Source: Bacteroidales bacterium (GTDB lineage Bacteria; Bacteroidota; Bacteroidia; Bacteroidales; F082). Taken from it: a stretch of DNA of 54,844 bases. Both the position numbers and the translations under genes were made by a program. Location of the stretch: positions 1-54,844 of the forward strand of contig WFZS01000196.1 of assembly GCA_015489465.1 (NCBI GenBank). The letters are read 5' to 3'. Under the pieces are notes generated by a model that made no database searches, was not told the origin of the DNA, and saw only the letters and a program-made list of their open reading frames with translations. Shown here piece after piece: positions 8,512 to 17,524 of this stretch (positions are counted from its first letter, which is position 1; each line of letters opens with the position of its first letter).

Positions 8512-8988
8512 ATGAAAGATGATAAGAAGAAGTTTATGAAACTCGCCATTGAATTGGCGGAACATAATTTAAAAACAAACGAGGGAGGTCCTTTCGGCGC
8601 GGTAATTGTCAAAGACGGAAATATAATAGGAAAAGGAGGCAATAAAGTAACTTCAAGTAATGATCCTACGGCACATGCTGAAATTGTTGCCATACGTGAA
8701 GCGGCAAAAAACCTTGGCACTTTCGACCTTTCCGAATGTGAAATTTATACAAGTTGCGAACCTTGTCCCATGTGCCTGGGAGCAATATATTGGGCAAGAA
8801 TAGATAAATTATATTACGCCGCCACAAAAGATGATGCGGCAAAAGCCGATTTTGACGACTCTTTCATTTATGAAGAATTTTCAAAACCGAAAAATCAAAG
8901 AAAACTGCAATCGGTTCAGTTAATGAGAGAAGAGGCAGTCAAGGTTTTTGAAGAATGGATTAAAAAAGAGGATAAAATTCCTTATTAA
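8512..8988 (+). CDS. guaD: Guanine deaminase, cytidine-deaminase-fold type
   Basis: This 158-residue enzyme hydrolyses guanine to xanthine and ammonia in purine salvage. It carries the zinc motif HAE at residues 55-57 and PCPMC with Cys85 and Cys88. It is much more like the Bacillus subtilis-type guanine deaminase than TadA, with shared stretches such as SNDPTAHAE, YTSCEPCPMCLGAIYWAR and ADFDDSFIYEE, and a C-terminus ending in Tyr as in domain-swapped guanine deaminases. The alternative reading as a general nucleoside deaminase is less likely. It lies in a same-strand row with aat and the sirtuin gene. Confidence 0.88.
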   Translation: MKDDKKKFMKLAIELAEHNLKTNEGGPFGAVIVKDGNIIGKGGNKVTSSNDPTAHAEIVAIREAAKNLGTFDLSECEIYTSCEPCPMCLGAIYWARIDKLYYAATKDDAAKADFDDSFIYEEFSKPKNQRKLQSVQLMREEAVKVFEEWIKKEDKIPY

Positions 8989-9011
8989 AGTTTTTCATTT
9001 CTTAAGCCTTA

Positions 9012-9752
9012 ATGAATAACAACATAAATATTGCTGCGGAATTATTAAAAAATTCACGCTACACCACTGCTTTTACCGGTGCCGGAATTTCCGTTGAAAG
9101 CGGAATTCCTCCTTTCCGTGGCGAGACGGGTTTGTGGAGTAAATACAACCCCATTGTGTTAGACATTAACTATTTCCATTCACATCCCAAAGAATCGTGG
9201 AACGTTATAAAAGAGATATTTTACGATTTCTTCGGTAAAGCAAAACCCAATGATGCACATTACGTGTTGGCGAGAATGGAAAAAGCCGGACTTTTGAAAA
9301 ATATAATTACTCAAAATATCGACAACCTGCATCAAGAAGCCGGAAGTAAGGAAGTTTATGAATTTCACGGTAACTCAAGGGATTTGATTTGTACAAAATG
9401 CGGAAAACGATATACCGTTGAGCAGGTAAATTTCGAAAAATTGCCCTTAACCTGTGAGGATTGCGGCGGTCTTGTAAAACCCGATTTTATTTTCTTCGGA
9501 GAAGGAATTCCTCCTTTGGCATATCAAAAATCGTTGGAAGCTGCGGAAAAAGCCGATGTCTTTTTAGTTATCGGAACAACAGGTGAAATAATGCCGGCAA
9601 GTCAAATACCGGTTATGGCAAAAAACAACGGGGCCAAAATAATAGAAGTTAACGTTGAGCCTTCCAATTATACAAACGGTATAACGGACATTTTTCTTAA
9701 AGGTAAGGCAACAGAGGTTATGAATAAATTAGCCTCGAAACTGGGAATTTAA
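9012..9752 (+). CDS. cobB: Sir2-family NAD-dependent protein deacylase
   Basis: This 246-residue cytoplasmic sirtuin removes acyl groups from lysine with consumption of NAD. FTGAGISVESGIPPFRG (about 20-36) binds NAD; TQNIDNLHQEAG forms the NAD/ribose site; the catalytic His is residue 119 in EFHGN. A structural zinc is held by Cys127/Cys130 and Cys148/Cys151, and KPDFIFFGE follows. The length is normal for a bacterial sirtuin. It sits 23 bases after guaD on the same strand. I use cobB in the generic bacterial sense; the preferred acyl group is not deducible here. Confidence 0.93.
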   Translation: MNNNINIAAELLKNSRYTTAFTGAGISVESGIPPFRGETGLWSKYNPIVLDINYFHSHPKESWNVIKEIFYDFFGKAKPNDAHYVLARMEKAGLLKNIITQNIDNLHQEAGSKEVYEFHGNSRDLICTKCGKRYTVEQVNFEKLPLTCEDCGGLVKPDFIFFGEGIPPLAYQKSLEAAEKADVFLVIGTTGEIMPASQIPVMAKNNGAKIIEVNVEPSNYTNGITDIFLKGKATEVMNKLASKLGI

Positions 9753-9781
9753 TTTACACCGAAAATAAAAAAGCATTCATT

Positions 9782-12067
9782 ATGAATATGAAAATTCGAA
9801 TATTTACTGTTTTTGTCCTGACTTTATTAGTTATTAACGGATATTCGCAAAACAATATAATAACAGATAATCCGGGGTTTGAGAACAACACAAACGGTTG
9901 GTACACCACCGGAAATACGGAACTGACACACATAACTCAAGGGGCTGAAACACCGGGAGCCGCTAAAGTTACCGTGATTTCAACCAACGGTAATTTTAAC
10001 AATGCAAAATTCAAGTCATCAGAAATTACAATTCCTCAAGAAAATAAAAACAGACTTAATTTCCTGACATTTTATGTAAAAACCACAGGTAACATCTCAA
10101 AAACACTGAAAATTTTTGTTCGAATAACAAACGGTTACTCGGGTAATTACATTCAAAAATCGAGATCATATTCGGTAGTACCCGGCGATTTTAAAGAAAT
10201 AACTTTCCCTGTTTTTTTCAAACCGGAGGATAATGCTTTAACCTTGGAAATTCAAATCGGTGAATACACCGGCGATTATATCTTTGACGATTTTAAACTG
10301 TTTTATCAAGAAATAGACCTTTCACAATGCAATCAATTCGGCGAATGGAAACCGAAAGAATTAACAATACCCGAAAATATTGAATGGAAAAGTTTACCCG
10401 AAGGTGAATGTAGCAACAAAGTAACCATTGACAAAAATACCGTTATAGCTCCTGTGTTACACGAACAGTTGGGTGTTAATTCAAATTTCAGAAGTAAAAA
10501 CACAATTTTAACAAGATTAAATTTATACGGAGAATTCGGAGCTTTCAGGTTTCCTGCCGGTTCGGGGTCAAATCAATATTTCTGGGACGGAAATATACCC
10601 GACACTTTCCTGATTGATTTTAATGCGTATAGCGGTACTTCACCTAATTTCCTGGATATAAATCATTTTTTACAATTCAAAGATAGCCTCAACGGTGAAC
10701 CGACCATAGTGATAAATTACTTTTACGCACGTTACGGATACACTCCCGAAGGTACCCGTGATGCCCGCGTTAAACAAGCTGCGGAATATGCAGCCGCCTG
10801 GGTTCATTACTACAATATCGAACACAATGCCAATATTAAATACTGGGAAATAGGTAATGAATGTTACGGACCGTGGGAAACAGGATACGACGTTAACGGA
10901 AGTATCGTAACAGGGAAAGAATACGGTGAAGACTTTTGTGTGTTTGCCGAAAAAATGAAAGCGGTAGATTCAACAATAAAAATAGGTGCTGTTTTAGGCT
11001 CGGATTATTATGACTGGAATGCACAGGTATTGGAAGCTGCAAAAAATTCCATTGATTTCCTCATCATACACCAATATTATAACAACATATCAAATGTAAA
11101 TGAAGTAAATGAAGATTTGTCAACAACGGATAATAACCTTAAAGCCTTTCAATTTTTTGTAAGCAAATATACCGGAAAACCCGCCGGTTCCATTCCCGTG
11201 GCTTTTACCGAGTATAATTCACAGGGATATCATACAACTACAATGCAAAACGGGCTTTTCATCGCTGACTTTTTAGGAAACCTAATAAAAGACAGGGTAT
11301 CACTTTCAACGATATGGGTTAACGAATGGGGTATTAACGGAAACGAAACCCATGGAATAATTTCACGTGGCGACCCCGACCAGCCGGATTATACGGCCAG
11401 ACCATCGTACACACCATATTACTACTACGGTAAATGTTTCGGCGATAAAATGATAAAAGCTACGGTGTCGGGCAATAAAAACTTAAAGGCTTATGCTTCC
11501 ACTTTTTCAAAAGGAGAAATAGGGTTAGCCATTTTCAACTATTCGGGTCTGGAACAAAAAATTGCCATCGATTACGGATTTGACAATAATGAAACGGACA
11601 CGGTATATTATTATACAGTAAATGCAGACAACATAAATGAAGGTAATAAAAAGTTTTACGTTAACGGTTTTACGGGAAATACCCCCGGAGGAGGACCGGT
11701 AAACCTTGATGAAGTTCCGGCTTTTGCAGCTACAATTAATCAAAACAGTTATTTTATAGCTCCGAGACATTCGGTAACATATATGATTGTTGCCAAAAAA
11801 GACAGCACATCAGGGTTAATTGAAAATTATTCACAACAAAATTTTATTCTGTTTCCGAATCCTGCTACCGGTAAGATTCAACTGAAAAGTGATGAGCCGG
11901 TTAACGGTAACTACAAAATATTTGATGAATCCGGAAAGGACATAACGGCATTAACATTTACGGATAAGATATCCTCAAACGATGTTATCATTTACATAGA
12001 AAAATTACACCCGGGAATTTACTTTTTGCAAAATAACGGGCAAATAATAAAATTCGTCAAGAAATAA
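9782..12067 (+). CDS. Secreted clan-A glycoside hydrolase with N-terminal CBM-like domain, T9SS cargo
   Basis: This 761-residue protein starts with a signal peptide (to about residue 22, NGYSQ). A beta-sandwich carbohydrate-binding-like module follows (about 25-180; DNPGFENNTNGW at the start, YIFDDFKLFYQ at the end, the CenC-like pattern). The TIM-barrel catalytic domain (about 220-600) has KYWEIGNECYGPW with the likely acid/base Glu360 and VAFTEYNSQG with the likely nucleophile Glu477, the spacing and motifs of GH51/GH39-type clan A enzymes such as alpha-L-arabinofuranosidases. A T9SS type A sorting domain closes it (from about 690: LFPNPATGKI ... LHPGIYFL). Substrate assignment is inference; no SusCD pair or other polysaccharide-utilisation gene is nearby. 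Confidence 0.85.
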   Translation: MNMKIRIFTVFVLTLLVINGYSQNNIITDNPGFENNTNGWYTTGNTELTHITQGAETPGAAKVTVISTNGNFNNAKFKSSEITIPQENKNRLNFLTFYVKTTGNISKTLKIFVRITNGYSGNYIQKSRSYSVVPGDFKEITFPVFFKPEDNALTLEIQIGEYTGDYIFDDFKLFYQEIDLSQCNQFGEWKPKELTIPENIEWKSLPEGECSNKVTIDKNTVIAPVLHEQLGVNSNFRSKNTILTRLNLYGEFGAFRFPAGSGSNQYFWDGNIPDTFLIDFNAYSGTSPNFLDINHFLQFKDSLNGEPTIVINYFYARYGYTPEGTRDARVKQAAEYAAAWVHYYNIEHNANIKYWEIGNECYGPWETGYDVNGSIVTGKEYGEDFCVFAEKMKAVDSTIKIGAVLGSDYYDWNAQVLEAAKNSIDFLIIHQYYNNISNVNEVNEDLSTTDNNLKAFQFFVSKYTGKPAGSIPVAFTEYNSQGYHTTTMQNGLFIADFLGNLIKDRVSLSTIWVNEWGINGNETHGIISRGDPDQPDYTARPSYTPYYYYGKCFGDKMIKATVSGNKNLKAYASTFSKGEIGLAIFNYSGLEQKIAIDYGFDNNETDTVYYYTVNADNINEGNKKFYVNGFTGNTPGGGPVNLDEVPAFAATINQNSYFIAPRHSVTYMIVAKKDSTSGLIENYSQQNFILFPNPATGKIQLKSDEPVNGNYKIFDESGKDITALTFTDKISSNDVIIYIEKLHPGIYFLQNNGQIIKFVKK

Positions 12068-12075
12068 AAACAGTG

Positions 12076-13242
12076 TCAATTCAACATCAACGGTTTGACG
12101 TATTTTTCAATATCGTTAACGGTTATTTTCTTGTTGCTTAAAATAACAAGACGTTCCACAACATTTCTCAGTTCCCTGATATTACCGCTCCAGTAAAAAT
12201 TTTTAAGCATTTCAACGGCATCATCGGTAATAGTTACGGGAGCTCGTCCGTGTTCGGCACAAATCAGGGATATAAAATGTGATACCAATAAAGGAATGTC
12301 TTCCTTACGTTCACGCAAAGGCGGCACGTTTATAATTATAACACTTAATCTGTGATAAAGATCTTCACGGAATTTTCCCTTTTTTATCTCTTCTTTCAAA
12401 TCCTTATTGGTAGCGGCTATTACCCTGACGTCAACCGGAATCTCCTTTTCACCTCCCACACGTGTTATTTTGTTTTCTTGCAAAGCCCTTAACACTTTTG
12501 CCTGAGCGGAAAGGCTCATATCACCGATTTCGTCAAGAAACAATGTTCCTCCGTTGGCAAGTTCAAAATCACCTTTACGCATTTTATGTGCCGAAGTAAA
12601 AGAGCCTTTTTCATGTCCGAAAAGCTGACTTTCGATAAGTTCGGAAGGTATTGCAGCACAGTTAACTTCAACGAAAGGAGCATGCGACCTGTTACTTTTT
12701 TCGTGAAGTTGTCTTGCGACAAGCTCCTTGCCCGTGCCGTTTTCTCCCGTAATCAACACCCTGGCATTTGTAGGTGCAACCTTATCAATCATTTCTTTTA
12801 CTTGCCGGATTGCAGGCGAATCACCCACAATCTCATATTTTTTATCAACTTCTTTTTTAAGTTGGCGTGTTTTTACAACAAGATTCTTTTTGTCAACGGC
12901 ATTTCTTATGGTTATCAATAGCCTGTTTAAATCGGGAGGCTTGACAATAAAATCGTATGCTCCTTTTTTAATGCAATCCACAGCCGTTTCAATAGTACCA
13001 TGACCTGAAATCATTATTACCGGTGTATCGGTCATTGAAACAATCTTGTCCAACACTTCAACACCATCCATCTCCGGCATTTTTATATCCAACAAAATGA
13101 CGTCATAATTTTCTTCCTTAACCTTTTCCAAAGCTTTAACGCCATTTTCAGCCGTATCTACCGTGTAACCCTCGTTTTCAAGTATTTCTTTAAGTATCCT
13201 TCTGATACTGGCTTCATCGTCAACTACAAGAATTTTTGCCAT
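12076..13242 (-). CDS. Sigma-54-type response regulator (REC-AAA+) lacking a DNA-binding domain
   Basis: This 388-residue regulator has a receiver domain (about 1-120, phospho-acceptor Asp52 in LLDIKMP) and an NtrC-type AAA+ domain (about 140-370) with Walker A GENGTGKE, Walker [12 protein letters not shown] and the arginine-finger region. The sigma-54-contact loop reads GSFTSA instead of GAFTGA. The protein stops about 25 residues after [12 protein letters not shown], so the Fis-type HTH found in full-length NtrC/AtoC proteins is absent. The ATG giving [10 protein letters not shown] is chosen over a TTG 27 bases upstream because it begins exactly at the receiver fold. No histidine kinase is adjacent. 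It converges on the glycoside hydrolase gene and is divergent from the FG-GAP gene. Confidence 0.92.
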   Translation of the reverse strand: MAKILVVDDEASIRRILKEILENEGYTVDTAENGVKALEKVKEENYDVILLDIKMPEMDGVEVLDKIVSMTDTPVIMISGHGTIETAVDCIKKGAYDFIVKPPDLNRLLITIRNAVDKKNLVVKTRQLKKEVDKKYEIVGDSPAIRQVKEMIDKVAPTNARVLITGENGTGKELVARQLHEKSNRSHAPFVEVNCAAIPSELIESQLFGHEKGSFTSAHKMRKGDFELANGGTLFLDEIGDMSLSAQAKVLRALQENKITRVGGEKEIPVDVRVIAATNKDLKEEIKKGKFREDLYHRLSVIIINVPPLRERKEDIPLLVSHFISLICAEHGRAPVTITDDAVEMLKNFYWSGNIRELRNVVERLVILSNKKITVNDIEKYVKPLMLN

Positions 13243-13257
13243 ATTTTTAATTTTTTG

Positions 13258-13265
13258 TAAAAATA
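13258..13265 (-). promoter_or_regulatory. Variant -7 element before the response regulator
   Basis: TATTTTTA on the minus strand is followed by CAAAAAATT and, 15 bases on, the ATG at 13242. It matches the elements before the aminotransferase (5004-5011) and rmuC (21665-21672). Its position inside the upstream TTG extension supports the 13242 start. Confidence 0.4.
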
Positions 13266-13394
13266 GCAATTAAAACAAATGCAATACTCGGTAATAACAC
13301 TTATTAAATTTTCAGTAATGAGTTGAAACCGTTGTCTGAAAGTTTTATTATTTCTTAAATTATTTCAATTAATTTTACCGTAAAATAAGATAAA

Positions 13395-15620
13395 ATGAAG
13401 TTCAAAATCATTAATATATTTTTACTTTTTTCCATTTTATTAAAATCATTAACAAACTATGCCCAGAAAGTTGAAACCTATCCGTTTCCATGGGCCGGAG
13501 GGATGAACTCGGTTCAATTCGGTGAAGTTGATATCAACCTGGACGGCATTAAGGATCTTGTTGTTTTTGACAGGCAAGGCAACCGTTTAATGCCTTTTAT
13601 TAACGGAGGTACAGCTAACAAGATAGATTATTCATATGCCCCCGAATATGCCGGCAACTTCCCCAAACTTTACGATTGGGCGATATTTAAAGATTACAAT
13701 AACGACGGAAAAGTTGACATCTTTACCTATTCACCGGGCTGGGCCGGAATGATGGTTTACAAAAACATTTCCACTTCATCTTTAAAATTCAAATTGGAAG
13801 TGTATCCTTATTTGACTTCAGTTTACGGACAATCGGAAGTAAATATTTTGGTAACATATGCCGATTATCCGGGTATTGCAGACCTGGATAACGACGGCGA
13901 TTTGGATATTCTAACATTTTGGGGATTGGGTTCTTTTGTGGAAATGCATAAAAACATGTCAATGGAAACTTACGGAACACCGGATTCACTGCTTTATCGA
14001 CACACCGAAACTTGCTGGGGAAAATTTGCAGAGAGCGACGAGTCAAACGCACTTTTTCTGGATACTTGTATTAATAAAAACTGTTCAAAAGCACCTTTTA
14101 ATTTAAAACATGACAGACATACGGGTTCAACCTTTTTGATGTTGGATTTAGACAATGACGGCGACAAAGACTTGCTATTGGGAGATGTTGATTATCCGCA
14201 AATCAACGCTTTAATCAACGGCGGCACTCCTCAAGAAGCCGTCATTACGGAAATAGACACCGTTTTTCCGGACGGAACAAAACCCGTCAGACTTTTCTCG
14301 ATGCCTGCAGCGGCATTCATAGACGTAAATAATGACGGATTGAACGACCTTTTGGTAGCACCTTTTGATCCTTCGCCTTTTATATCAAAAAATATCAACA
14401 ATGTTTATCTGTACTTAAATTCCGGGACTAACAGCAGTCCGGTTTTTACTTTTAAAACCTCATCTTTTCTTCAGTCGGGTATGATTGACGTGGGTTCGGG
14501 AGCAGCCCCTATATTATATGATTACAACGGTGACGGGCTCAAAGACTTGTTTATAGGTAATTACGGTTACTACAAAAGGTCGTATTACGATGAGCATTAT
14601 ACTTTGCATACCGATTATAAAAGCACAATAAAATATTTCAATAACACAGGTACTAACGAAAATCCCGTTTTTAAACCCGTGGATTCTGATTTCGGGGGTT
14701 TTTTATTGAAAGACACTACATTTCTCGGTCTTTTTCCAACATTAGGAGATATTGATGGTGACGGAAAGCCGGAGATGATTTCGGGAAACAATTACGGAAC
14801 TTTAATACTTATTAAAAAGGCAGACAACGGCGAGGTTGTTTTAAATTACGATTACGCGGATATAGATGTAGGCGAATACAGCACTCCTCAGCTGTTTGAT
14901 CTTGACAAAGACGGACTTTTGGACCTTGTCATAGGTAATAAGTCGGGGAAGTTAAGTTATTACAAGAATGAAGGAACCGCTAACGCACCTCAGTTCACAT
15001 TAATAACCGATACTTTGGGCGGAGTGGATGTTACCGATTACAACATTTCGTGGTATGGGTACAGCACACCTTGTTTTTACAGGAAAAGCAACGGCGAAAC
15101 GGTTTTGGCGGTAGGTTCGGAACAGGGTAAAATTTTTCTTTTTAAAAATATTGACAATAACCTTAACGGCATATTTGAAGAAGACTCCTCATGGAAAGAA
15201 CTTTTGGGAATAGAAAGCTTTGACAGTAACAGGGGTTACAGAACTGCCGGTTCTTTGGCAGACGTGGATAATGACGGTTATCCTGAACTTGTTACGGGTA
15301 ATTTTAGCGGTGGGGTTGAATTTTACGGAAGTAATCCGGAGGTATTAATATCAGTAAAAAAAATCCCTGAAAAAGTAAAAAAACTGAAAGTATTCCCCAA
15401 TCCTGCCGGTGATGTACTGAAAATATCGTTAAACAACCCTGTTGAAAACGGTATTTTAAATGTTCTTTCCATTGACGGAAAAACTTTGATAACAAAACAT
15501 ATTACCAACCGGAAAGGCACTTTAAATTTGGACGTGCATAACCTTAATAATGGTTTTTATATCCTTAAAATAACTGAAAACAAATCTGTAAAAACAACAA
15601 AGTTTATGGTGAAGAGGTAA
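13395..15620 (+). CDS. Secreted FG-GAP/VCBS-repeat protein, T9SS cargo
   Basis: This 741-residue extracellular protein has a signal peptide (to about residue 24, TNYAQ). It has at least nine Ca-binding-like D-x-[DN]-x-D-G loops spread over a probable beta-propeller: INLDGIKD, YNNDGKVD, LDNDGDLD, LDNDGDKD, VNNDGLND, YNGDGLKD, IDGDGKPE, LDKDGLLD and VDNDGYPE. A T9SS type A sorting domain ends it (from about 665: LKVFPNPAGDVL ... LNNGFYILKI). FG-GAP propellers usually mediate adhesion or ligand binding. There is no enzymatic motif. Four Cys occur close together (ETCW, LDTCINKNC region), which is unusual for the rest of the protein. The gene is monocistronic in appearance. Confidence 0.88.
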   Translation: MKFKIINIFLLFSILLKSLTNYAQKVETYPFPWAGGMNSVQFGEVDINLDGIKDLVVFDRQGNRLMPFINGGTANKIDYSYAPEYAGNFPKLYDWAIFKDYNNDGKVDIFTYSPGWAGMMVYKNISTSSLKFKLEVYPYLTSVYGQSEVNILVTYADYPGIADLDNDGDLDILTFWGLGSFVEMHKNMSMETYGTPDSLLYRHTETCWGKFAESDESNALFLDTCINKNCSKAPFNLKHDRHTGSTFLMLDLDNDGDKDLLLGDVDYPQINALINGGTPQEAVITEIDTVFPDGTKPVRLFSMPAAAFIDVNNDGLNDLLVAPFDPSPFISKNINNVYLYLNSGTNSSPVFTFKTSSFLQSGMIDVGSGAAPILYDYNGDGLKDLFIGNYGYYKRSYYDEHYTLHTDYKSTIKYFNNTGTNENPVFKPVDSDFGGFLLKDTTFLGLFPTLGDIDGDGKPEMISGNNYGTLILIKKADNGEVVLNYDYADIDVGEYSTPQLFDLDKDGLLDLVIGNKSGKLSYYKNEGTANAPQFTLITDTLGGVDVTDYNISWYGYSTPCFYRKSNGETVLAVGSEQGKIFLFKNIDNNLNGIFEEDSSWKELLGIESFDSNRGYRTAGSLADVDNDGYPELVTGNFSGGVEFYGSNPEVLISVKKIPEKVKKLKVFPNPAGDVLKISLNNPVENGILNVLSIDGKTLITKHITNRKGTLNLDVHNLNNGFYILKITENKSVKTTKFMVKR

Positions 15621-15639
15621 ACATTTCCCCTATTTATAA

Positions 15640-15647
15640 TAAATTTG
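15640..15647 (+). promoter_or_regulatory. -7 element before the SGNH hydrolase gene
   Basis: TAAATTTG matches TAnnTTTG and lies 29 bases before the ATG at 15677, in a 56-base gap after the FG-GAP gene. No TTTG is found at the -33 distance. Confidence 0.45.
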
Positions 15648-15676
15648 ATTTCCGATTATTAGTAAAGTTTCAACAG

Positions 15677-16885
15677 ATGAAAACAAAATCTTTTCTTGCA
15701 ATTTTATTGTTGTTATTAATAACAGCATACGGTTACAGCCAAAACACCAAACACCCTGTTTGTTCCGATTATCACGAACTTAGGAGTGGATTGAATAATT
15801 CGTATTTTAAATTTAAGAATGATAAAAAAGGCACGGTCGCTTTTTTGGGCGGTTCCATAACATATAATCCCGGGTGGAGGGACAGTATCTGTAACTATTT
15901 AAAAGATAAATTCCCCGAAACGAAATTCACCTTTATCACAGCAGGTATCCCCTCTTTCGGTTCTACTGAAAACGCTTTCAGGCTTTACAGGGATGTTTTG
16001 TCAAAAGGTAAAGTTGACTTGTTATTTGTGGAGTCAGCGGTAAATGATGCCGGAAAAAACAGACCCGAAAAAGAGATAGAACGTTCAATGGAGGGAATTG
16101 TTCGTCATGCCCTTAACACAAACCCTGCAATGGATATTGTTTTTATGTATTTTGTCGATCCCATAAAAATCAAAGCCTACAATTCAGGGAAAATACCCGA
16201 GACAATAAGAATTCATGAAAAAGTTGCAAAATATTACAATATCCCCGTAATCAACCTTGCCAAAGAAGTAACCGACAGAATAAATGCAGGTGAATTTACA
16301 TGGAAAGACGATTTTAAGGATTTACACCCGTCACCTTTCGGACAAGGCATTTATGCACGTTCGATGAGAACGTTTCTTGAAAATGCATTTGCTATGGCAA
16401 GCAAAAACAATGTCCAATATAAAAACCGGAAATTACCTCCTGCACTTGATAAATATTGTTATGATAACGGTATATTAATTCCCGCATCTGAAATAAAACC
16501 TGTAAAAGGGTGGAAATATTATAAAATTTGGGAACCGCCCATGAAAGCCCGCACAAGGGCCAACTATACAAAAGTCCCAATGCTTGTCGGGGAATATCCC
16601 GCCAAACCCGTAAAATTTGAATTTTCGGGAACAGCAGTGGGTATTGCAGTTGCGGCGGGACCGGATGCCGGAATTATCAAATACCGCATCGACAAAGGCA
16701 AATGGAAAACAAAGGACTTGTTTACAAGATTCAGCAAGATATATTACTTACCTTGGTATTACATGCTGGATGACGAATTATCGCCGGGAAAACATACCGT
16801 TGAAATAAAACTCTCACGCAAAACCAACAAACAAAGTAAAGGCAGAAAATGTGTTATGCGTTATATGTTTGTCAACAAAGATTAA
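15677..16885 (+). CDS. Secreted SGNH/GDSL-family hydrolase
   Basis: This 402-residue protein has a signal peptide (to about residue 21, GYSQN) and an SGNH esterase fold: block I VAFLGGSITYNPG with the nucleophile Ser60, block II Gly in TAGIPSFGST, block III Asn in ESAVNDAG, and block V DLHPSPFG with Asp215 and His217. The C-terminal 130 residues look like a beta-rich accessory domain (KFEFSGTAVGIAVAAGPDAG, LSPGKHTVEIKLS). There is no T9SS sorting domain, so it is probably periplasmic or released. It likely removes acetyl or other ester groups from a glycan. Its stop codon overlaps the stop of the convergent MarC gene by 4 bases. Confidence 0.88.
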   Translation: MKTKSFLAILLLLLITAYGYSQNTKHPVCSDYHELRSGLNNSYFKFKNDKKGTVAFLGGSITYNPGWRDSICNYLKDKFPETKFTFITAGIPSFGSTENAFRLYRDVLSKGKVDLLFVESAVNDAGKNRPEKEIERSMEGIVRHALNTNPAMDIVFMYFVDPIKIKAYNSGKIPETIRIHEKVAKYYNIPVINLAKEVTDRINAGEFTWKDDFKDLHPSPFGQGIYARSMRTFLENAFAMASKNNVQYKNRKLPPALDKYCYDNGILIPASEIKPVKGWKYYKIWEPPMKARTRANYTKVPMLVGEYPAKPVKFEFSGTAVGIAVAAGPDAGIIKYRIDKGKWKTKDLFTRFSKIYYLPWYYMLDDELSPGKHTVEIKLSRKTNKQSKGRKCVMRYMFVNKD

Positions 16886-17517
16886 CGGATATTTAGCATA
16901 TTTTGAACATAAGGGGTAACGCCGGAGAAGAAAAATTCAACGGCAATTACCATAACAATCAACCCCATAAGCTTGGTCATTATTTTTATTCCTTTATCAC
17001 CTATAAACTTAATAATGCCCGAAGCTCCCAACAGCGTAACCAAAACCGTTGCCGTTACCAAAATAATGGAAATCACTACATCCGTTTTCGTTGCAATGTC
17101 TTTTGCCTCGCCCATTAGCACAATTGCATTGGTAATTGCCCCCGGACCCGTAATCATCGGGATACCCAAAGGAGTAATTGATATATCGTCAACATATTCC
17201 TCAACTTCGTCTTCACTGACTTTTATCCTCGAAAGCCTAGCGTTAAGCATATCGTAACCCACAAAAAAGAATATAATCCCACCAACCACTTTTAAACCGG
17301 CAACGGAAATACCGAAAAAATCAAATAAATATTTCCCTACAAAAGCAAACATTAACAATGTTACCGTTGCCGTTAAAGTGGCTTTTATTGCTGTTTTGTT
17401 CCGTTCTTTTTTCGATAACGACGATGTCATTGTAAGATACACCGGCATTATACCCAACGGGTTAACAAGGGTAAAAAACGAAGTGAAATAAAGAATTATT
17501 AAAGTGACGTTATCCAT
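16882..17517 (-). CDS. MarC family integral membrane protein (copy 2)
   Basis: This 211-residue, six-helix inner-membrane protein has NPLGIMPVYLTM near residues 20-31 and the second-half counterpart ITPLGIPMITGPGAITNAI, the internal inverted repeat of MarC proteins. It is clearly diverged from copy 1 at 4279-4908 and has an acidic loop (SEDEVEEYVDD, about 101-111). It starts 7 bases after the stop of ftcD and is probably co-transcribed with it. The function is unknown. Confidence 0.93.
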   Translation of the reverse strand: MDNVTLIILYFTSFFTLVNPLGIMPVYLTMTSSLSKKERNKTAIKATLTATVTLLMFAFVGKYLFDFFGISVAGLKVVGGIIFFFVGYDMLNARLSRIKVSEDEVEEYVDDISITPLGIPMITGPGAITNAIVLMGEAKDIATKTDVVISIILVTATVLVTLLGASGIIKFIGDKGIKIMTKLMGLIVMVIAVEFFFSGVTPYVQNMLNIR

Positions 17518-17524
17518 ATTTTTT

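Noticed and set aside
8512-8988. Assignment of the deaminase as TadA
   Set aside because: The sequence follows the short guanine deaminase pattern (SNDPTAHAE, GAIYWAR, ADFDDSFIY) rather than the tRNA adenosine deaminase pattern.
13395-15620. The repeated D-x-D-x-D-G segments as a tandem DNA repeat
   Set aside because: The similarity is at the protein level only (FG-GAP loops); the bases differ and spacing varies.
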